Of a DNA stretch of 64,000 nucleotides, positions 20,161-35,100 are shown piece by piece. The stretch covers positions 1,192,632 through 1,256,631 of the forward strand of contig NW_024722158.1 in the NCBI RefSeq assembly GCF_018991925.1. Direction: 5' to 3'. The notes below the pieces were generated by a model. That model had not been told where the DNA came from, ran no database searches, and was given only the letters and a program-made list of their open reading frames with translations. Source of the stretch: Homarus americanus (lineage: Eukaryota > Arthropoda > Malacostraca > Decapoda > Nephropidae). The number at the start of each line of letters is the position of its first letter. Positions within the stretch are counted from its first letter, which is position 1. Position numbers and translations under genes: made by a program.

Positions 20161-23100
20161 CTACAAAATAAGAATAAAGTTCACATTACTGCACTGAAAG
20201 CCAATACATACAAATGAAACAAAATTATCATTCTAGTTTATAAAAAAAAAATATACCACGTCTTCCCAGATCCGAAACATCTGAGAGCACCATCAAACTG
20301 TAATGAAAAGATATCTCCCACATCCCCTTTCATACCATCACATAAAGTACTATATAAGTAATATCATTTTATCTCCACTTTTACACGACTGTTTACCGAT
20401 GCAGAGAACAACACTTAGCTTAGGCAGCATATTGTATACAGTACCATAAATGGCCAGAAGACATTACCATCCACAAGTAGAAGCACAACTGTACCCTAGG
20501 ATGGAGGCACTGCAGCTTCACACTCACCTTGTTATATTAATCTTTATGTTTCCCTGACTTAACTTTGTCTTTTTATGTGTCCTTCTATGCTCTCATCTGG
20601 TCATGTTCACAGAAGGATCCCTTTACCATATAAAATGTTGAAGATAGAATCACAGCCTTGTCTACCATTACAATTTAACAACAAAAAAAAATGCTGTAAT
20701 GGTCAAAATATCAAGATAAAAATAAGGGTTGATGCAGCAGTGCCACCCCCCCCCCCAAAAAAAACACAACCTATTACATCATTACTTATGTGGATATTAC
20801 TTAGATTCATGCATTTTTCCCGTTTTTTTATTTTTATAATTTTCACCACAAATCAGATTACTAGCCATTCGGACGGCCTATCCAGTGTTGGTACAGGAGG
20901 AAACCGGGAGCTGGGAAACCTGAGGTGTTTGGTCGAGAGAGTCACACTGGCTAACCTGACTATCTTCAAAAATGCAGCTTTGGCATAAATCCTGAGGGTA
21001 TTGTAGATCCATTTGTTAATGTACAGTGACACAAACACCACAAGTTACCTCACAGTGTAGTTATAATGATCTCGTTTTCAGAGGTGACTAAGATATTATT
21101 GCAAGATCATCATCAAATTTTTTTTTTTTTTTTTTTCATTCCAGCAAGATATCTCAAATATAAAATAACATGCCTTAATGAAACCAATGACAGTACCTAT
21201 GACACCAAGGGGTACATAACACAAGTTCTTCTACACTTCATGTTCTGAATTATTACTTAGTCTGATGTAAATCCTTCCTCAAATTCTAAGTCTACCTGTA
21301 ATTAAATTAGAAAATGATAACAGAAATTTGTCTATATACTGAAATCTCCATTTAACGGACCCTCGATCTAACACATACCAGTACGCAGTCCAACAGTCTT
21401 TCAGATGAAGCTTTCACATCTAATGGACTCATGATGTAAATACCATTAGATCTAACGGACTTCTCTCTATATAATCCGTTTAATGGAGATTTCACAGTGT
21501 ATTCATGATGTGATACAGATGGACTTGTGCAACTATAGTATACTGTTCTTCCTTATACTCTTAAGTTGGAGGCATAATAATTAGGGCACCTTTCACTTCA
21601 TTAGCCACTTACCTCCAGAAGATGATGATCTATGAGAAGTCCATTACGTGCTGCAGACGAGTCCTTGACCAAGGCTGTCACTTCACCATCACGGAACTGG
21701 AATCCAATATGGCCTGTGCTGTCCTTGTGGAGTGTTACTGTTCGCTCGAATGGCCTGAGGAGATAAAAGTCCCTCTTACATGTCTCATTAACTTACATAC
21801 AATATGTAACCAAAGCTTGAAAAAGTTTCCATAATCATCTGTTATACATATTTTAGGGAATACAATGCCCCCATGGCCCAGTATATCAATAAAGGGAAAG
21901 TGATACTGTTATTTTTAATGTAATAACTAATATGACTCTTAACATGTAGCAAATTCTTCCAGCCACTTCTGACTCCCTCTACTACGCCAGCTTCAGTGCC
22001 ACCTTCAGCGCTAATCATGTCACCCATTTTGCAAAACTCATTGACACTCTAGAGATGTCTTGTACGTGGTATCCCTCGTGTAGCGATGGGGTTGTGTTCC
22101 TGAAACTATTACTAAAGTAGGGATAACAGCAAAGCAAGGAGGGTGAACAGCAGGTTCAAACTACAGGGCAGTAAATGCTGAATACAGTACTGACCTCCCT
22201 AATAATAATAAGTTATAAATGGTTTCAAAATTAAACAACTGACTTAATAACACCAAACTTCTATATAAACGATGTGGTTCAGAGTTAAGTGATTTAATGA
22301 GCAAAATGTGATGGTAATTTGAAAAATTTTCAAATAGCATGTACAGTAGTACCTCAATACACTGGACTAATTGGTGTAAACCCCAGTCCGGAAAAAGCAA
22401 ATCTATCAGGGGGTGGATGTAACCCTGCTTCTCTGGACAGTCAAGAAAATCAGGCATAAGTATGGTTGTCAACAACTGTTTTCACTGTGCGTGTATGTGT
22501 GGGAAGTGAATGGGTGGAGACGGTGGCTATAACTGTGTGGCAGTGCTCCTTCCCCATGTGATGTCATGGCACACACACATCTGTGAGTCAGCTGGGTGAC
22601 TGTCTGGCTGAACTGTGTCATGTCACCAAGATGATGGTTTGAGTGTTGAAGGATCTATTTTTTGCACAAAAGTACTATGTGCTATTGTATTTTATGATAT
22701 GTTATGTATAAATTTTATTGCTTATCATTGCAATAAACGTTGCAACTCATTCCCACTGTGCATGGTATTCAAATATAAGATTTTAGCCGATTTTGGTGGA
22801 ATTTTTTGGTTTATAATTATTATTGTACAGTATTTAATTTTGGTGTTGGTTAGCTGAATCTGCCAGTTACCTGGACTCCAGATAACTGGCATTCTACTAT
22901 ACTGGTAACCACAGAATTTGTTGAAATGTCATTCCAATGTGCTTGCGTGCCTTAAAGGAAAAATCAGGAGATGAGTGTACATACTTGGGAGCAAGAGGTG
23001 GGAGGTAGCACGGGTGGGCGTCTCCCTCCCCCAGGAATACTTTTAACACGACTTTCGTCAATTTCTCCTTAATCCCTATAATGTTTAGGTTCATTTGGTG

Positions 23101-26100
23101 CCGGGTTGATATAATATTATCACGAAATAATCATATTTCCCGAAAGAGTCCCACACTCCACCCCAGATGAGTCATTGCATCATATTAAATTTCTTGTTTA
23201 CAAACCTAGAACAGATGACCACTCTCCTTCACCATGTTAACAGTGCTCTCCAACTATCCCGGGCTTACCACAAGATGTCTTCAGTGTCTTAGTAAATAAT
23301 ATTGTAGTGCATTATGTGTCTGTATATTCCCGGATTTATTCATTAATCAGTTGTCTAGGTGTACAAGTAGCCAAATCAATCCATCGTGTATCACTCAGAG
23401 GTAATAAATACTGTAATGTTAAAAGGTGATTATCTCCATATCAAATACTAAACAGTATGTTACAGTGATCCTCTTTTCAGCTGATTTGCTGAAAGCTCTC
23501 AGGAACGTATCCTGAGTGAATACCTTCTGATACAGCTTATCTTTTTATTTACAAGTCAAACAGGGAGGTACTACCGCCTGGGAAGTTATTGGAAGCATAA
23601 TGTGTTGTCTAATGGTAGACCCTGCTGCCATATGGCATCACAAAAATTGGACCAAGTCCCAGGTTGCTGATGTGACTTTCTGCCTCATTTACACACAATT
23701 GCAGGGTCTCAATTGTTTCTCTTACTATTGCAAACATGTATATCATTTCTCACTCTTGATCTGTTTTATGTTTTCATGTCTGTATATATTTATGGTGCAA
23801 GTTATTTATGTATTTTATTATTATATTTCCACCCCCCAGGCCCGATATGGATCAATGACCCCTGCCCAGGCGGGTTAATTCCCATTTAAAAAAAGAGTAC
23901 ATTATGAGATAAAGTAAATGTCTGACCTGTCTCTGATGGCTAGGTTGATGCCATTAGTGGGACACTTCCTGAGTATGTCATGAACCTTCTCCATGGAGTA
24001 GCCAGCCACTGTTTCACCGTTGATCTGCAAGATCTGGTCTCCAAAGCGTAGTCCTGAGAACACCACAACATTACCGTACAGTTTCCACACCAAAGATCAC
24101 TTACTTTCAAATGACAACAGTCAATGTACAGTCGTGCCCTACAGGCATAAATAACAAAATACACAAAGCTAATTAACAAATCAATTTAGGTAAAAGAAGC
24201 ATTACAATGTCTCATCTACACTGTAATACATTCTCTATCTGATGTGACCAGCTGGTAAGTTAACAAACAAGATAAAAAAATTAATGAATTTCATTGCATA
24301 AAGTCATCAGTGACAATAAATTTTTTGCACATGTGAACAACAAGAGTTAAAACTGACCAGCAAGAGCAGCAGGAGAATTCTTCTTCACAAGGCACACAAA
24401 CACTCCCTTGTTGATAGACTTAACACGCATACCCACTTTACTTTCAGCATCCTTGCAGACCGTCACCTAGGGAGATCAATACCTCACATCAGGGCTTCCT
24501 TTGTTTACCATAATGAAAACTAATTACAACAACAAATTCATCAAATATAAAACAAAAAAATTAGTATAGTAATGTATTAAAACTTTTAACAGTGATCCAC
24601 CTTGTGTGTGATAACCTCCATGTTTTACTCCACCCTTATAACAGTGATCCACCTTGTGTGTGATAACCTCCATGTTTTACTCCACCCTTATAACAGTGTT
24701 CCACCTTGTGTGTGATAACCTCCATGTTTTACTCCACCCTCATAACAGTGTTCCTCCTTGTGTGTGATAACCTCCATGTTTTACTCCACCCTCATAACAG
24801 TGTTCCACCTTGTGTGTGATAACCTCCATGTTTTACTCCACCCTTATAACAGTGTTCCACCTTGTGTGTGATAACCTCCATGTTTTACTCCACCCTCATA
24901 ACAGTGTTCCTCCTTGTGTGTGATAACCTCCATGTTTTACTCCACCCTCATAACAGTGTTCCTCCTTGTGTGTGATAACCTCCATGTTTTATAACTCCAC
25001 CCTCATAACAGTGTTCCACCTTGTGTGTGATAACCTCCATGTTTTACTCCACCCTCATAACAGTGTTCCTCCTTGTGTGTGATAACCTCCATGTTTTACT
25101 CCACCCTCATAACAGTGTTCCACCTTGTGTGTGATAACCTCCATGTTTTACTCCACCCTCATAACAGTGTTCCTCCTTGTGTGTGATAACCTCCATGTTT
25201 TACTCCACCCTCATAACAGTGTTCCACCTTGTGTGTGATAACCTCCATGTTTTACTCCACCCTCATAACAGTGTTCCTCCTTGTGTGTGATAACCTCCAT
25301 GTTTTACTCCACCCTCATAACAGTGTTCCTCCTTGTGTGTGATAACCTCCATGTTTTACTCCACCCTCATAACAGTGTTCCACCTTGTGTGTGATAACCT
25401 CCATGTTTTACTCCACCCTCATAACAGTGTTCCTCCTTGTGTGTGATAACCTCCATGTTTTACTCCACCCTCATAACAGTGTTCCTCCTTGTGTGTGATA
25501 ACCTCCATGTTTTACTCCACCCTGTTCATAACAGTGTTCCACCTGTGATGTGTGTGTGATAACCTCCATGTTTTACAGTGTTCCATAACCTCCATGTTTT
25601 ACTCCACCCTCATAACAGTGTTCCTCCTTGTGTGTGATAACCTCCATGTTTTACTCCACCCTCATAACAGTGTTCCTCCTTGTGTGTGATAACCTCCATG
25701 TTTTACTCCACCCTCATAACAGTGTTCCACCTTGTGTGTGATAACCTCCATGTTTTACTCCACCCTCATAACAGTGTTCCACCTTGTGTGTGATAACCTC
25801 CATGTTTTACTCCACCCTTATAACAGTGTTCCTCCTTGTGTGTGATAACCTCCATGTTTTACTCCACCCTTATAACAGTGTTCCTCCTTGTGTGTGATAA
25901 CCTCCATGTTTTACTCCACCCTTATAACAGTGTGTGTGTGATAACCTCCATGTTTTACTCCACCCTTATAACAGTGTTCCACCTTGTGTGTGATAACCTC
26001 CATGTTTTACTCCACCCTCATAACAGTGTTCCACCTTGTGTGTGATAACCTCCATGTTTTACTCCACCCTTATAACAGTGTTCCTCCTTGTGTGTGATAA

Positions 26101-29100
26101 CCTCCATGTTTTACTCCACCCTTATAACAGTGTTCCACCTTGTGTGTGATAACCTCCATGTTTTACTCCACCCTTATAACAGTGTTCCTCCTTGTGTGTG
26201 ATAACCTCCATGTTTTACTCCACCCTTATAACAGTGTTCCTCCTTGTGTGTGATAACCTCCATGTTTTACTCCACCCTTATAACAGTGTTCCTCCTTGTG
26301 TGTGATAACCTCCGTGTTTTATTCCTATTTTTCTTACTTCACCTACTAACCAAATCTACAACTCAGAAAACACTACTTAGCTTTACTACAGTTGTGAACA
26401 AATTACTTAAGTATTCTTGCCTTCATTTATACAGTAAAGTGCTTGAACTTGCATCTTATTCTAGCAACTTATTGCCACTTTTACCCAAACAAGATAATTT
26501 TCCCAGCCCAATAAAATCCAATTGTTAAAAATTTCATCATAATTCATAGCTCAAGTCTACCATGATATTTGGTATACCCTTCAACGTTAACACAACTTCA
26601 CAGGCATATACTTCACAGAAAACACATTCCCATTGTTATGAAACTTAAATCTTAAATAAAATCAGTTGAGTCTGAGCAAACTTGATATTAAAACACAAAT
26701 GTGGGAGACACAACCATGAGTTTAGGAGGGGGGGGTGTGTGAGAGGAGAGGGGGCATCACTACAAGCAATAAGAACAATATTCCAATAATACATGAATCA
26801 AATTATAATTATTTCATCAGACAATATGTCAAGGAGGACAATGATAAAAGCTGAATTCTTGGACTTAATTTGCAGTATGACGTGTAGCATGTCCAGAAGA
26901 ATAATGTGGTCTACGTATGGGTTACTATGTGGACTACCAGAGTGATTATAAACATTCTGGATGTCTTGCCGTTTCATACATAAGTGACACAGTTTACTAC
27001 CACTGACCCATGAAAAGTGTATCAACAGAAATAGACAGACAGACAGGCACACTGTACAGTCACTCAAAAAACCATCTTTACAAAATTGTGTTGAACAAAT
27101 AGGACAACGAACGAAGGATTTTGACAACCCTTCCGAGACAACAGCAGAGATAGTTTTTTGGGTGACTGTACATCCAACTTCATGTTCTCTGTGTATGTAC
27201 TGTAAGTTTGTTCAACACAATCTCAAAAAATTAAAAATCTTTGGCCATCTGAAAAACTGACACTCATAATACCTGTCCATACACTTAACCTAAAGTTGTC
27301 CTAAAAGTTACAAGCAATCGAAGAAATCTCTGAAGTGCCTCAATACTCCTTTTGGTGAGGAAATGAATCGGTCTCTCTTTTGGATGTTTCAAAATATATC
27401 CCATCACCTTTTATATTCATACTACAGTAAAACCTCGCTTAACCGCCCACATATGGGGGGAAGAGGCCGACGGATACCGTAATCCAAAAGGTCGGTTAAT
27501 AGTACATAAATTCTACGGAAATAAAACATACATTTTTAAAGTACCTTTCCCTAACCTACCTCATTTAAGTCCCTCTATTCATTTTTGTTCATTTGCCATT
27601 CATATTTCAATAGCATTTACTTTAAAACATTAACCACTTTAGCACTATATGCACTGAGTAAACAAACATTTATTTAATCTTAGCACTACTGTATATGCAC
27701 TGGGATATGGAAAAATCAAATACCATCGATTTTCCAATTTTTTATTTTATTGCCGATTTATTTATTTATTTTAGGGGTCTGGGATCGGTTGTTAATCCGA
27801 AAGTCGGTTAATCGAGGGTCGGTTGATATAGGTTTTACCGTATACTATATACAGGTACTCCCCGACTTGCGACCACCCGCACTTACGACCTGCCTCAGTC
27901 GTACCAAAATTTGGTCAAATTACGTATTTTTGAGTCCCAAAGTTAGTACACAGACAAAATTTTCATCTGTAATTCACTTTAAAATGGCTGGCAAGCTTAA
28001 AAGTGAGTGTTTTGTGGTGCTGAGAAGAAAGAGACACCCATTTTCGATTTTTTATGTGTTATTTAAGCATTTCCGACCTACGACCATTTTGACTTACGAC
28101 CTGGATGTCAGTCCCTAACCCGTCGTAAGTCGGGGAGTACAGGTAGTTCTGCTATAACGCGATAATTGTGTTCTTGTAAAATATCGTGTTATAGAAAATC
28201 GCGTAATAGAAATAACAGGGCTTATGGAGAAAATAGGGTTAGGTGCAGATTACTCGAAATCGAAAAAATTTAGTAGTTAGCCTAACACAAAGGATAGCAC
28301 AGTCTAAATAAATGTTACATTCATATCTAATAATGAAATCATACAGTAAATTTAACACTTTACCTTGAAAAAATATGAATGTAACTTGATGGGGGAGAAG
28401 GGTGATTTTGAGGTTGATAACATCAAGCTTCTCTTCAAGTGTTATATCCTTTCTTTTACGATAATCACCGGGAATTCTATCATCAGAATGCTTTTTGGAG
28501 ATATTCTTCTTTACCATATTCACAGTTAATACCACAAAATTGGAGAAATAGTAAGCAAAAATCGCGTTATAGCAAACAAGCGATCGCGTTATACAAATAT
28601 TGTTCCGAATTCATAAATCGCGTTAGAGCAAATTCGCGTTATCAAAACACGCGTTATAGCAGAACTCACTGTACCTGTAATCTTTGTCTCTGACCTATTC
28701 TATTCATTTCTCCTAGATGTTAACATAAACCTACAGCTATATCGGCATTATCTTCACTACTTTAACTACAAATGTAAACACAACAACAATGCATTACAGA
28801 TCTGTACCAAAAAAAAATAAAATAAAATAATAATAATACGATCAAGGTCAAATGATACGACCTTAGATGAAGCAGAAGCAGCAGACAAGGCCAAGAAGCT
28901 GCAGCACCTACTCTACCTTCCTCAGTGCATGAAGCCGGTGAGCACAAGTTTTTACCGTGAGAAAGTGACAGATACGGGACTACCTACTGTTAACAATGAA
29001 GGTATTGGTAGTACAGTAGTGTGAGACTGGTGTATATAAAGCAACTTCTTATCTAACAATTCCAATATCTGTTAACTGTAAAGATATACGTATGAACAAT

Positions 29101-32100
29101 GTATGTATGTATGTAATCCCATACCATAAAAATACTGTACTAAAACAATTAATAAATATGATTCAGAGTTCAGTACAAGACAATGAATATTCAGTAAATT
29201 CCTGTAAGAGAATTGTTGATGGTTAATGTATCAAGGACATGCCATGTTAACTTAAGTCATGCACTATCTATTCCTCTGTTAAGCCATGTACTCTACTATG
29301 CACTTGTTAACAATTACCTTTAAGGAATGAGGGATTATGACACCAAAGCACATAGGAAGTATGTATGCTATAAAAAGAAGTTAAACGAATAAGGACAAAA
29401 ATATTTCTAAAAATACATTATTATAAATTTTTTTTATTCTAAATTAAATCTAACAAGTTCCAAAATTAAAACAATATAAGACAATTAAAAATATTGCACT
29501 GAAAAAAGAGCACGTGTAAGAACTTACCTCTCTGATGCTGTTAGTGACCTGAGCTCTATAGAGGCCAACAGAAGACCCTGACAGAGGTGCCACAATACCA
29601 GAAGGCATCACAGATGGGGCAATACTCACAGCACTCTGTAAGAATACAGTAAGTATACTCTTATAGCTACACTCACAACACAACATATACTACTACTACT
29701 GTACCCGCACATCGTCAACTCCTACTTACATTCATTCATATGATCTAATGTTTCCAAGTGTTATTTCCTTTATACAGTAAAAATATCAAATAGATTATAC
29801 AGTTCTTGTATATTTTGATAAAAAAACAGAATAAATTATAAATGGAAAAAAGAAAACCCAAACCAAATGTGGATAACTTTAACCTGGTCAATGATTACTG
29901 ATAGTTGTGTTCAAAACTCACAATAAGGATTTATTTTATTCTTTTATTAGCTACAACAGAAGAACTAAACCTTTAAAGGCTGGATGTGTTCATCAGTAGA
30001 ACAAGGAGCATCACATGAAAGGAAACCTAACATACAAATCCTCAGGTCCATTTCAGTTTGCTAGACTGTAACAAGAAAGTTGATCTCAAATATAAGTAAG
30101 ACCTGGGATATATCAGTAACTAGTTTGAAATGTTAAGTGAGGTGGGACAGTTCTCCTTCACAGTTACTCACAGTGAACAAAATGTGTCAACGGCTGTGTG
30201 CAGTCAATGTTGAATCGCCTAGCATTATGAGTTTTATTAAGAGGTCAGATAAACCAGAGTGCAAAAAATAAGTTCATCAGTCATCCGAGTCCAAGTAAAC
30301 ATTATCTTATATAAATAATTCTTACAGGTTGTGGTGTAGCGACTGGGAGGTATTCTGGCATGTTGGCAGCAATTACATCAGCTGTGAACTCCAACCCCAT
30401 GTAGTCATCAAGGGCAGGGTATAAGAGGGCCAGGCCAGGCTGCAAAAAGAAACATGGAGGTAACTTCCAACTTTACCCACACCAGCAAACTCTTATGAAG
30501 CAACAATTTTCTAATACCACAATCAAGTTTTTCAAATACAGTACAGTGATATCTCCATTAGCCGCAACAATTGGTGCAGAGCACTTCCGGGAATGAGAGA
30601 TTTCCAGGTAACGAGACGACTCTCTCAAGGCCAGAAAAACTCTCATCCCTGGAATTTTCTGGGTATCGAAAAAATTTTCTTAGAATTTTCCCCCAAAATA
30701 TGCCCCTTGGGAAAGATTTTCCAGAAACTATTGAATCCGTCTGTCTGAGAGTTGTGGTTAAGAGGGCTTATGGCTAACGAGATATTACTACTGTTAATTT
30801 ATATCTTCTACAACAATGTCTTTGGTGTGTGTGTGTTTTTGCTGAACATAGTCATAAATATCCCCTGTAGTTGTTAATAATGAATCTGACACTTTCCTGC
30901 AAAACTTATAAGTGATTTAATTAAATTATATGGAATTTTTGTACTCCGCAGGTTTTGGCCGAATAGAGAACAATCGCGTTCAACCTGACGGGTCCCACAT
31001 TCGCCCGACGGGCTGTTGAAGTCTTAATACAGTATTACAGAAGTCCTTTACAAAGGATCATCTTTATACTAATTACTCCACAGTTTGATACCAAACATAA
31101 TAAATAACCTGAACTGTGGTACTGTACCTTGGGCTGGGCCTGAGGGGGGTGGAGGGGGTAGGGGGGTGGAGCATCATGTACTGGAGGGGCCGTGGCAAGA
31201 GGGCCACCCTGTGATGCTGTCATCTCACTCACCAGCTGGGCTTGTGCCTGTAACATTACAATAATTAAATTACACAACACAAATAATTATGATTATGGTC
31301 ACAAACTATCCATACAAAATGCACTAATGTGCAGTCCCCCTAAATAAGTATTGTTAGCATGAGGTCGATGTGATTCAAGGTTTTTCTGAGCTATGTTAGT
31401 CCAACTGTTTTTGAAGGCTAGGCTGGGTAGATCTATTTTTGCAACGTTGAGCATGAATGAGTAACCGAGTACAGTATACGTTTTTGAACGATACATACAT
31501 AAATATACGGTAGCTTTATGGGCTTCTTCTTACAGTGAAGTATTTAGTATACCATACAAGGATGACTCCCCCACCCCCCTATCTCCAGCTGTTGCTGATA
31601 TGGCCAGCAGGCCTTATGATGATGTAATAGGAATCATATCAAAGCATCTCAAAGTGTAGCGACAGAATATCTAACGATACTGTCTCGGGGTACAGTACAA
31701 CCATTCACATACTGACAGATGGGTCCTGATCAACTTTCTTGTCCACACTTGCCTGGGTTTGCCAAGGTACCCAACTCCAATGTCATTTCTTACAACCTCT
31801 CTCCCTGGCTCTCCACACTACTATACTGCTCCTCTTGACCCAATTGATCTCAACATATCCAAACCGTCTCCGCAGAACTTTGCCAACAGCGTCAGTATCT
31901 AGCTGCTCTCTTCCCTCTGAACAGGGCTTCCTGCCTTTCAATATCACATAATATATCCATCTCAACATTCCAGGGTTTTCACATAAATCATAATTTTATA
32001 CAATTCTTTTCTAGTTTTCCATGGTTGGTGTTTTCCATGGTTGGTGTTTTCCATGGTTGGTGTTTTCCATGGTTGGTGTTTTCCATGGTTGGTAAGTTGT

Positions 32101-35100
32101 TCAAAATCTTCCATGACTATTACAATAGTTTCATAACTTTTCCAGGATTTTCAATGACTGTGGGAACCCAGAATAGTGTAATGTAGACAACTCAGTCTAT
32201 CAAGAAATGGTGAAAAGGCTGAAAGTTGACAAAATATATCAACAACAACATTTTATGACCCTTTTCCAAGCTTGCATGGGTCAGCCGACGGCAGTTCTCC
32301 CACCAGCCTCTCGGCATCTCTTACAACAGCAGCTCTACCTGCGTCTCTTAACACATTGTCGACTCCGTATGTGATAAACTACGGTACAGTATTTCACATT
32401 TTTATGATCTAGTGCATCATGGCTTTATTCTTTAGCCAATCTACTCTCTTAACTCTTGCATTACTGTATGTATACAGTACAGTAATGGCATCCCTCACTA
32501 TTTGAACGTTTCAGATACAGAAATTCGCCCTCTCCTTACCAGGTTAAGGTGTGGGCTGTGTTATGGTTGTTTTGCAACTCATAATTTTGGGTAGTTAAAC
32601 ATACTGCATTTTATGGCATATAAGACACATTCCTAAGGCTTCTGAGACACCCTGTACAAGATACTAGTTGGGGCCAAGTACAAGATAATGGTTGGGGCCA
32701 AGTACAAGATACTAGTTGGGGCCATGTTCATGATAATGGTTGGGGCCCCCATTCCTAAGACAACCCTCCCATAGTGCCCAGTCCCTCACCCACACATATT
32801 CCCGATTTTCTGAGAACACCGTCTCGATAAAAGATAATTCAGGAAGGTAAATCAGTATCAGTTGCTAAGTTTTTAAAGACAGAAACAACCAAAGGCCAGA
32901 CTTTCTGGTGCCTGATGGCTCAAACACGCTCACCTCCAGTTGTGAGATGCACACACCACATTGGAATTGAAATATGAATCCCACTAAACAATACAGTATT
33001 GTACTCAGGAGGCCCCTAAGTGATGGGGGCTGCACCTACTGCACATTGATGGAGCCGGCCCTGCACACCCCCACTGCAGCAGGGAATATTTCAGAAAAAC
33101 TTTTGTGTGTATTTTCCTCCTGTAGTCATAATTTTCTTAAAATACTATCAGTGGTAAAAAGTACCAGACTTTGTTAATTAAGTAAAAGTATTGTTACAAT
33201 GGCAAAATGTTACTCAGGTAGAAGTAAAAAAGTATCTTACTCAAGTTCTAAAATTAAAAAGTAACAACAAAATTATTAATCATCTCATATGTAAAAATAA
33301 ATACTAAATAAATTATAAAAGACTCGTTAGCTAAACATTACACAAGTTTATTCGCAAATCTTTCTATTAAGATTAATCAATAACTGATTCTCAAAATTAT
33401 GGCTGTCCAATCAGGATCTTTTAGGCCTAAATATAAGCCCATCGTGACCTACCCAAAGAGAATACGTTCAGCCGCTCTTCTCCCTACAATCCACCGCAGG
33501 GATGGTGAACGGGCTGAAATTATATCCATCCAGCACTATGATCACTTTCTTCCTTATCCACACAAGTATTGTCAACGTGGACTTATGGTCCAGACATAAT
33601 GTTGTCTCTGCTCGCCTTAGGTGAGGATACAGACCTATCTGAGGTGGGGGATGACCTGCACTTCTCTTCCTGTAAACTGTCCCAACACTAACACCCATCA
33701 ACACTATTGTCTTGACTGTCAGGGACCTCCTACCACAGGGAGAGTCACTGACCACTGTATGTCACCACCTACTATTTTGTAATAATTTAGATCTAATTAT
33801 TGTCCACTACCCACACTTTGGTGGGTGCTAACTCCCCTTGTCCTTAAATCATATCAATATTGTCTCCATATCACAAGTCACAGCGTGTCCTGCAAGACAC
33901 GAGTACCGTACCAATGTATTAGTGTCTGACCGCAGGGTCATGTGACTGGGCTTGTCGCCCCCTTAGGTGTAATAAATTATTTAAATAATAAATATTAAGC
34001 CCAGTATGACTAAACAGACACTCACAGGCAGCAGATGCAGGTAGTGGGGTGTTAAGCTTCAGAGATAAGTCACATAATGTCAGGAAAGACCTCAGTAGCT
34101 CCATTCCACCCCCTGGGCGTGCCAAGCAGCTATCAAGCTCAGTTAAGGAGTTTGTGGATGATTGTTGCCTCCATAGTGACCGAGTCTGACTAAGACTCAC
34201 CCTCAACTGTCCCTCTAACTGGGGCGTGGCTGTGGTCATGTCACTTTTTTATTCTAATTGATGAGTGGCTGAATTTTTCTCACCACATAACATTGGTGGG
34301 TGTTGGGGTAGTGGTGAATAGTTTAAATTTAGCAGAATTCTAAATACACTCATCACACATTTCTACAGACACTTTCCTTTATATCTAAGGCAAAATTATG
34401 TAGCGTCTTAGAATCACAACTCTTTGAAATTCATTTTTGGGTACAGGTATATGAAAAGAGCAACTGATGTCTACAGGAAGACCAAGCCCCTGAAGGAAGG
34501 AGGGGGGCAAGGCAAGGCTGGGTGAGGTGGGTGGTCAAGGTGCTAATGGACACAAGAAGATCAAAGGGTAAGTCCACTGTCATGGCCACTGCCAACTGAC
34601 CTGAAGTCACCTCACCTCACAAGACCTCTAGGTATGTGACTGCGTGGTGTCTCCCCACACCATACCCTCCACCCACACAACTATGGTTAACAATTACAGC
34701 TCCACCCGACTTACGACCTGCCTCAGTCGTACCCAAATTTTGTCAAATTACGTAATTTCGAGTCCCAACGTCAGTACAGACAAAATTTTTGTTTGTAATT
34801 CACTTTAAAATGGCTGGCAAGCTTAAAAGTGAGAGTTTTGTGGTGCTGAGAAGAAAAAGAGACACCCATTTTCGATTTTTTATGTATTATTTAAGCATTT
34901 TCGACTTAAGTCCTGGATTTGGGTCCCTAACCCCGTCGTAAGTCGGGGAGGAGCTGTAATTAGTTACTGTATTTAAAAAATATATTAGTAGTTTGCATGT
35001 AACGATTTTTTATTTTGGTGGTTTATGTTTTGTTGTTGTTGTTCATGAACTGATTTCATGTTTTGGGAGTTTTCTTGTCATTAGGAAACTGAACCTTATT

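Larger units (their letters stand above)
21755..23926 (-). other. Syntenin intron 6
   Basis: Holds a Tigger-like element (22344-22904), the second copy of a dispersed repeat (23263-23393) and a fragment near 22068-22120 (GTATCCCTCGTGTAGCG) that resembles a third Tigger-like end. No coding exon seen. Confidence 0.65.
24467..29527 (-). other. Syntenin intron 4
   Basis: About 5.1 kb, with a 52-bp minisatellite next to exon 5 and a cluster of three Tigger-like elements (27425-28671). The remaining AT-rich sequence, about 26.3-27.4 and 28.7-29.5 kb, shows no gene. Confidence 0.7.
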
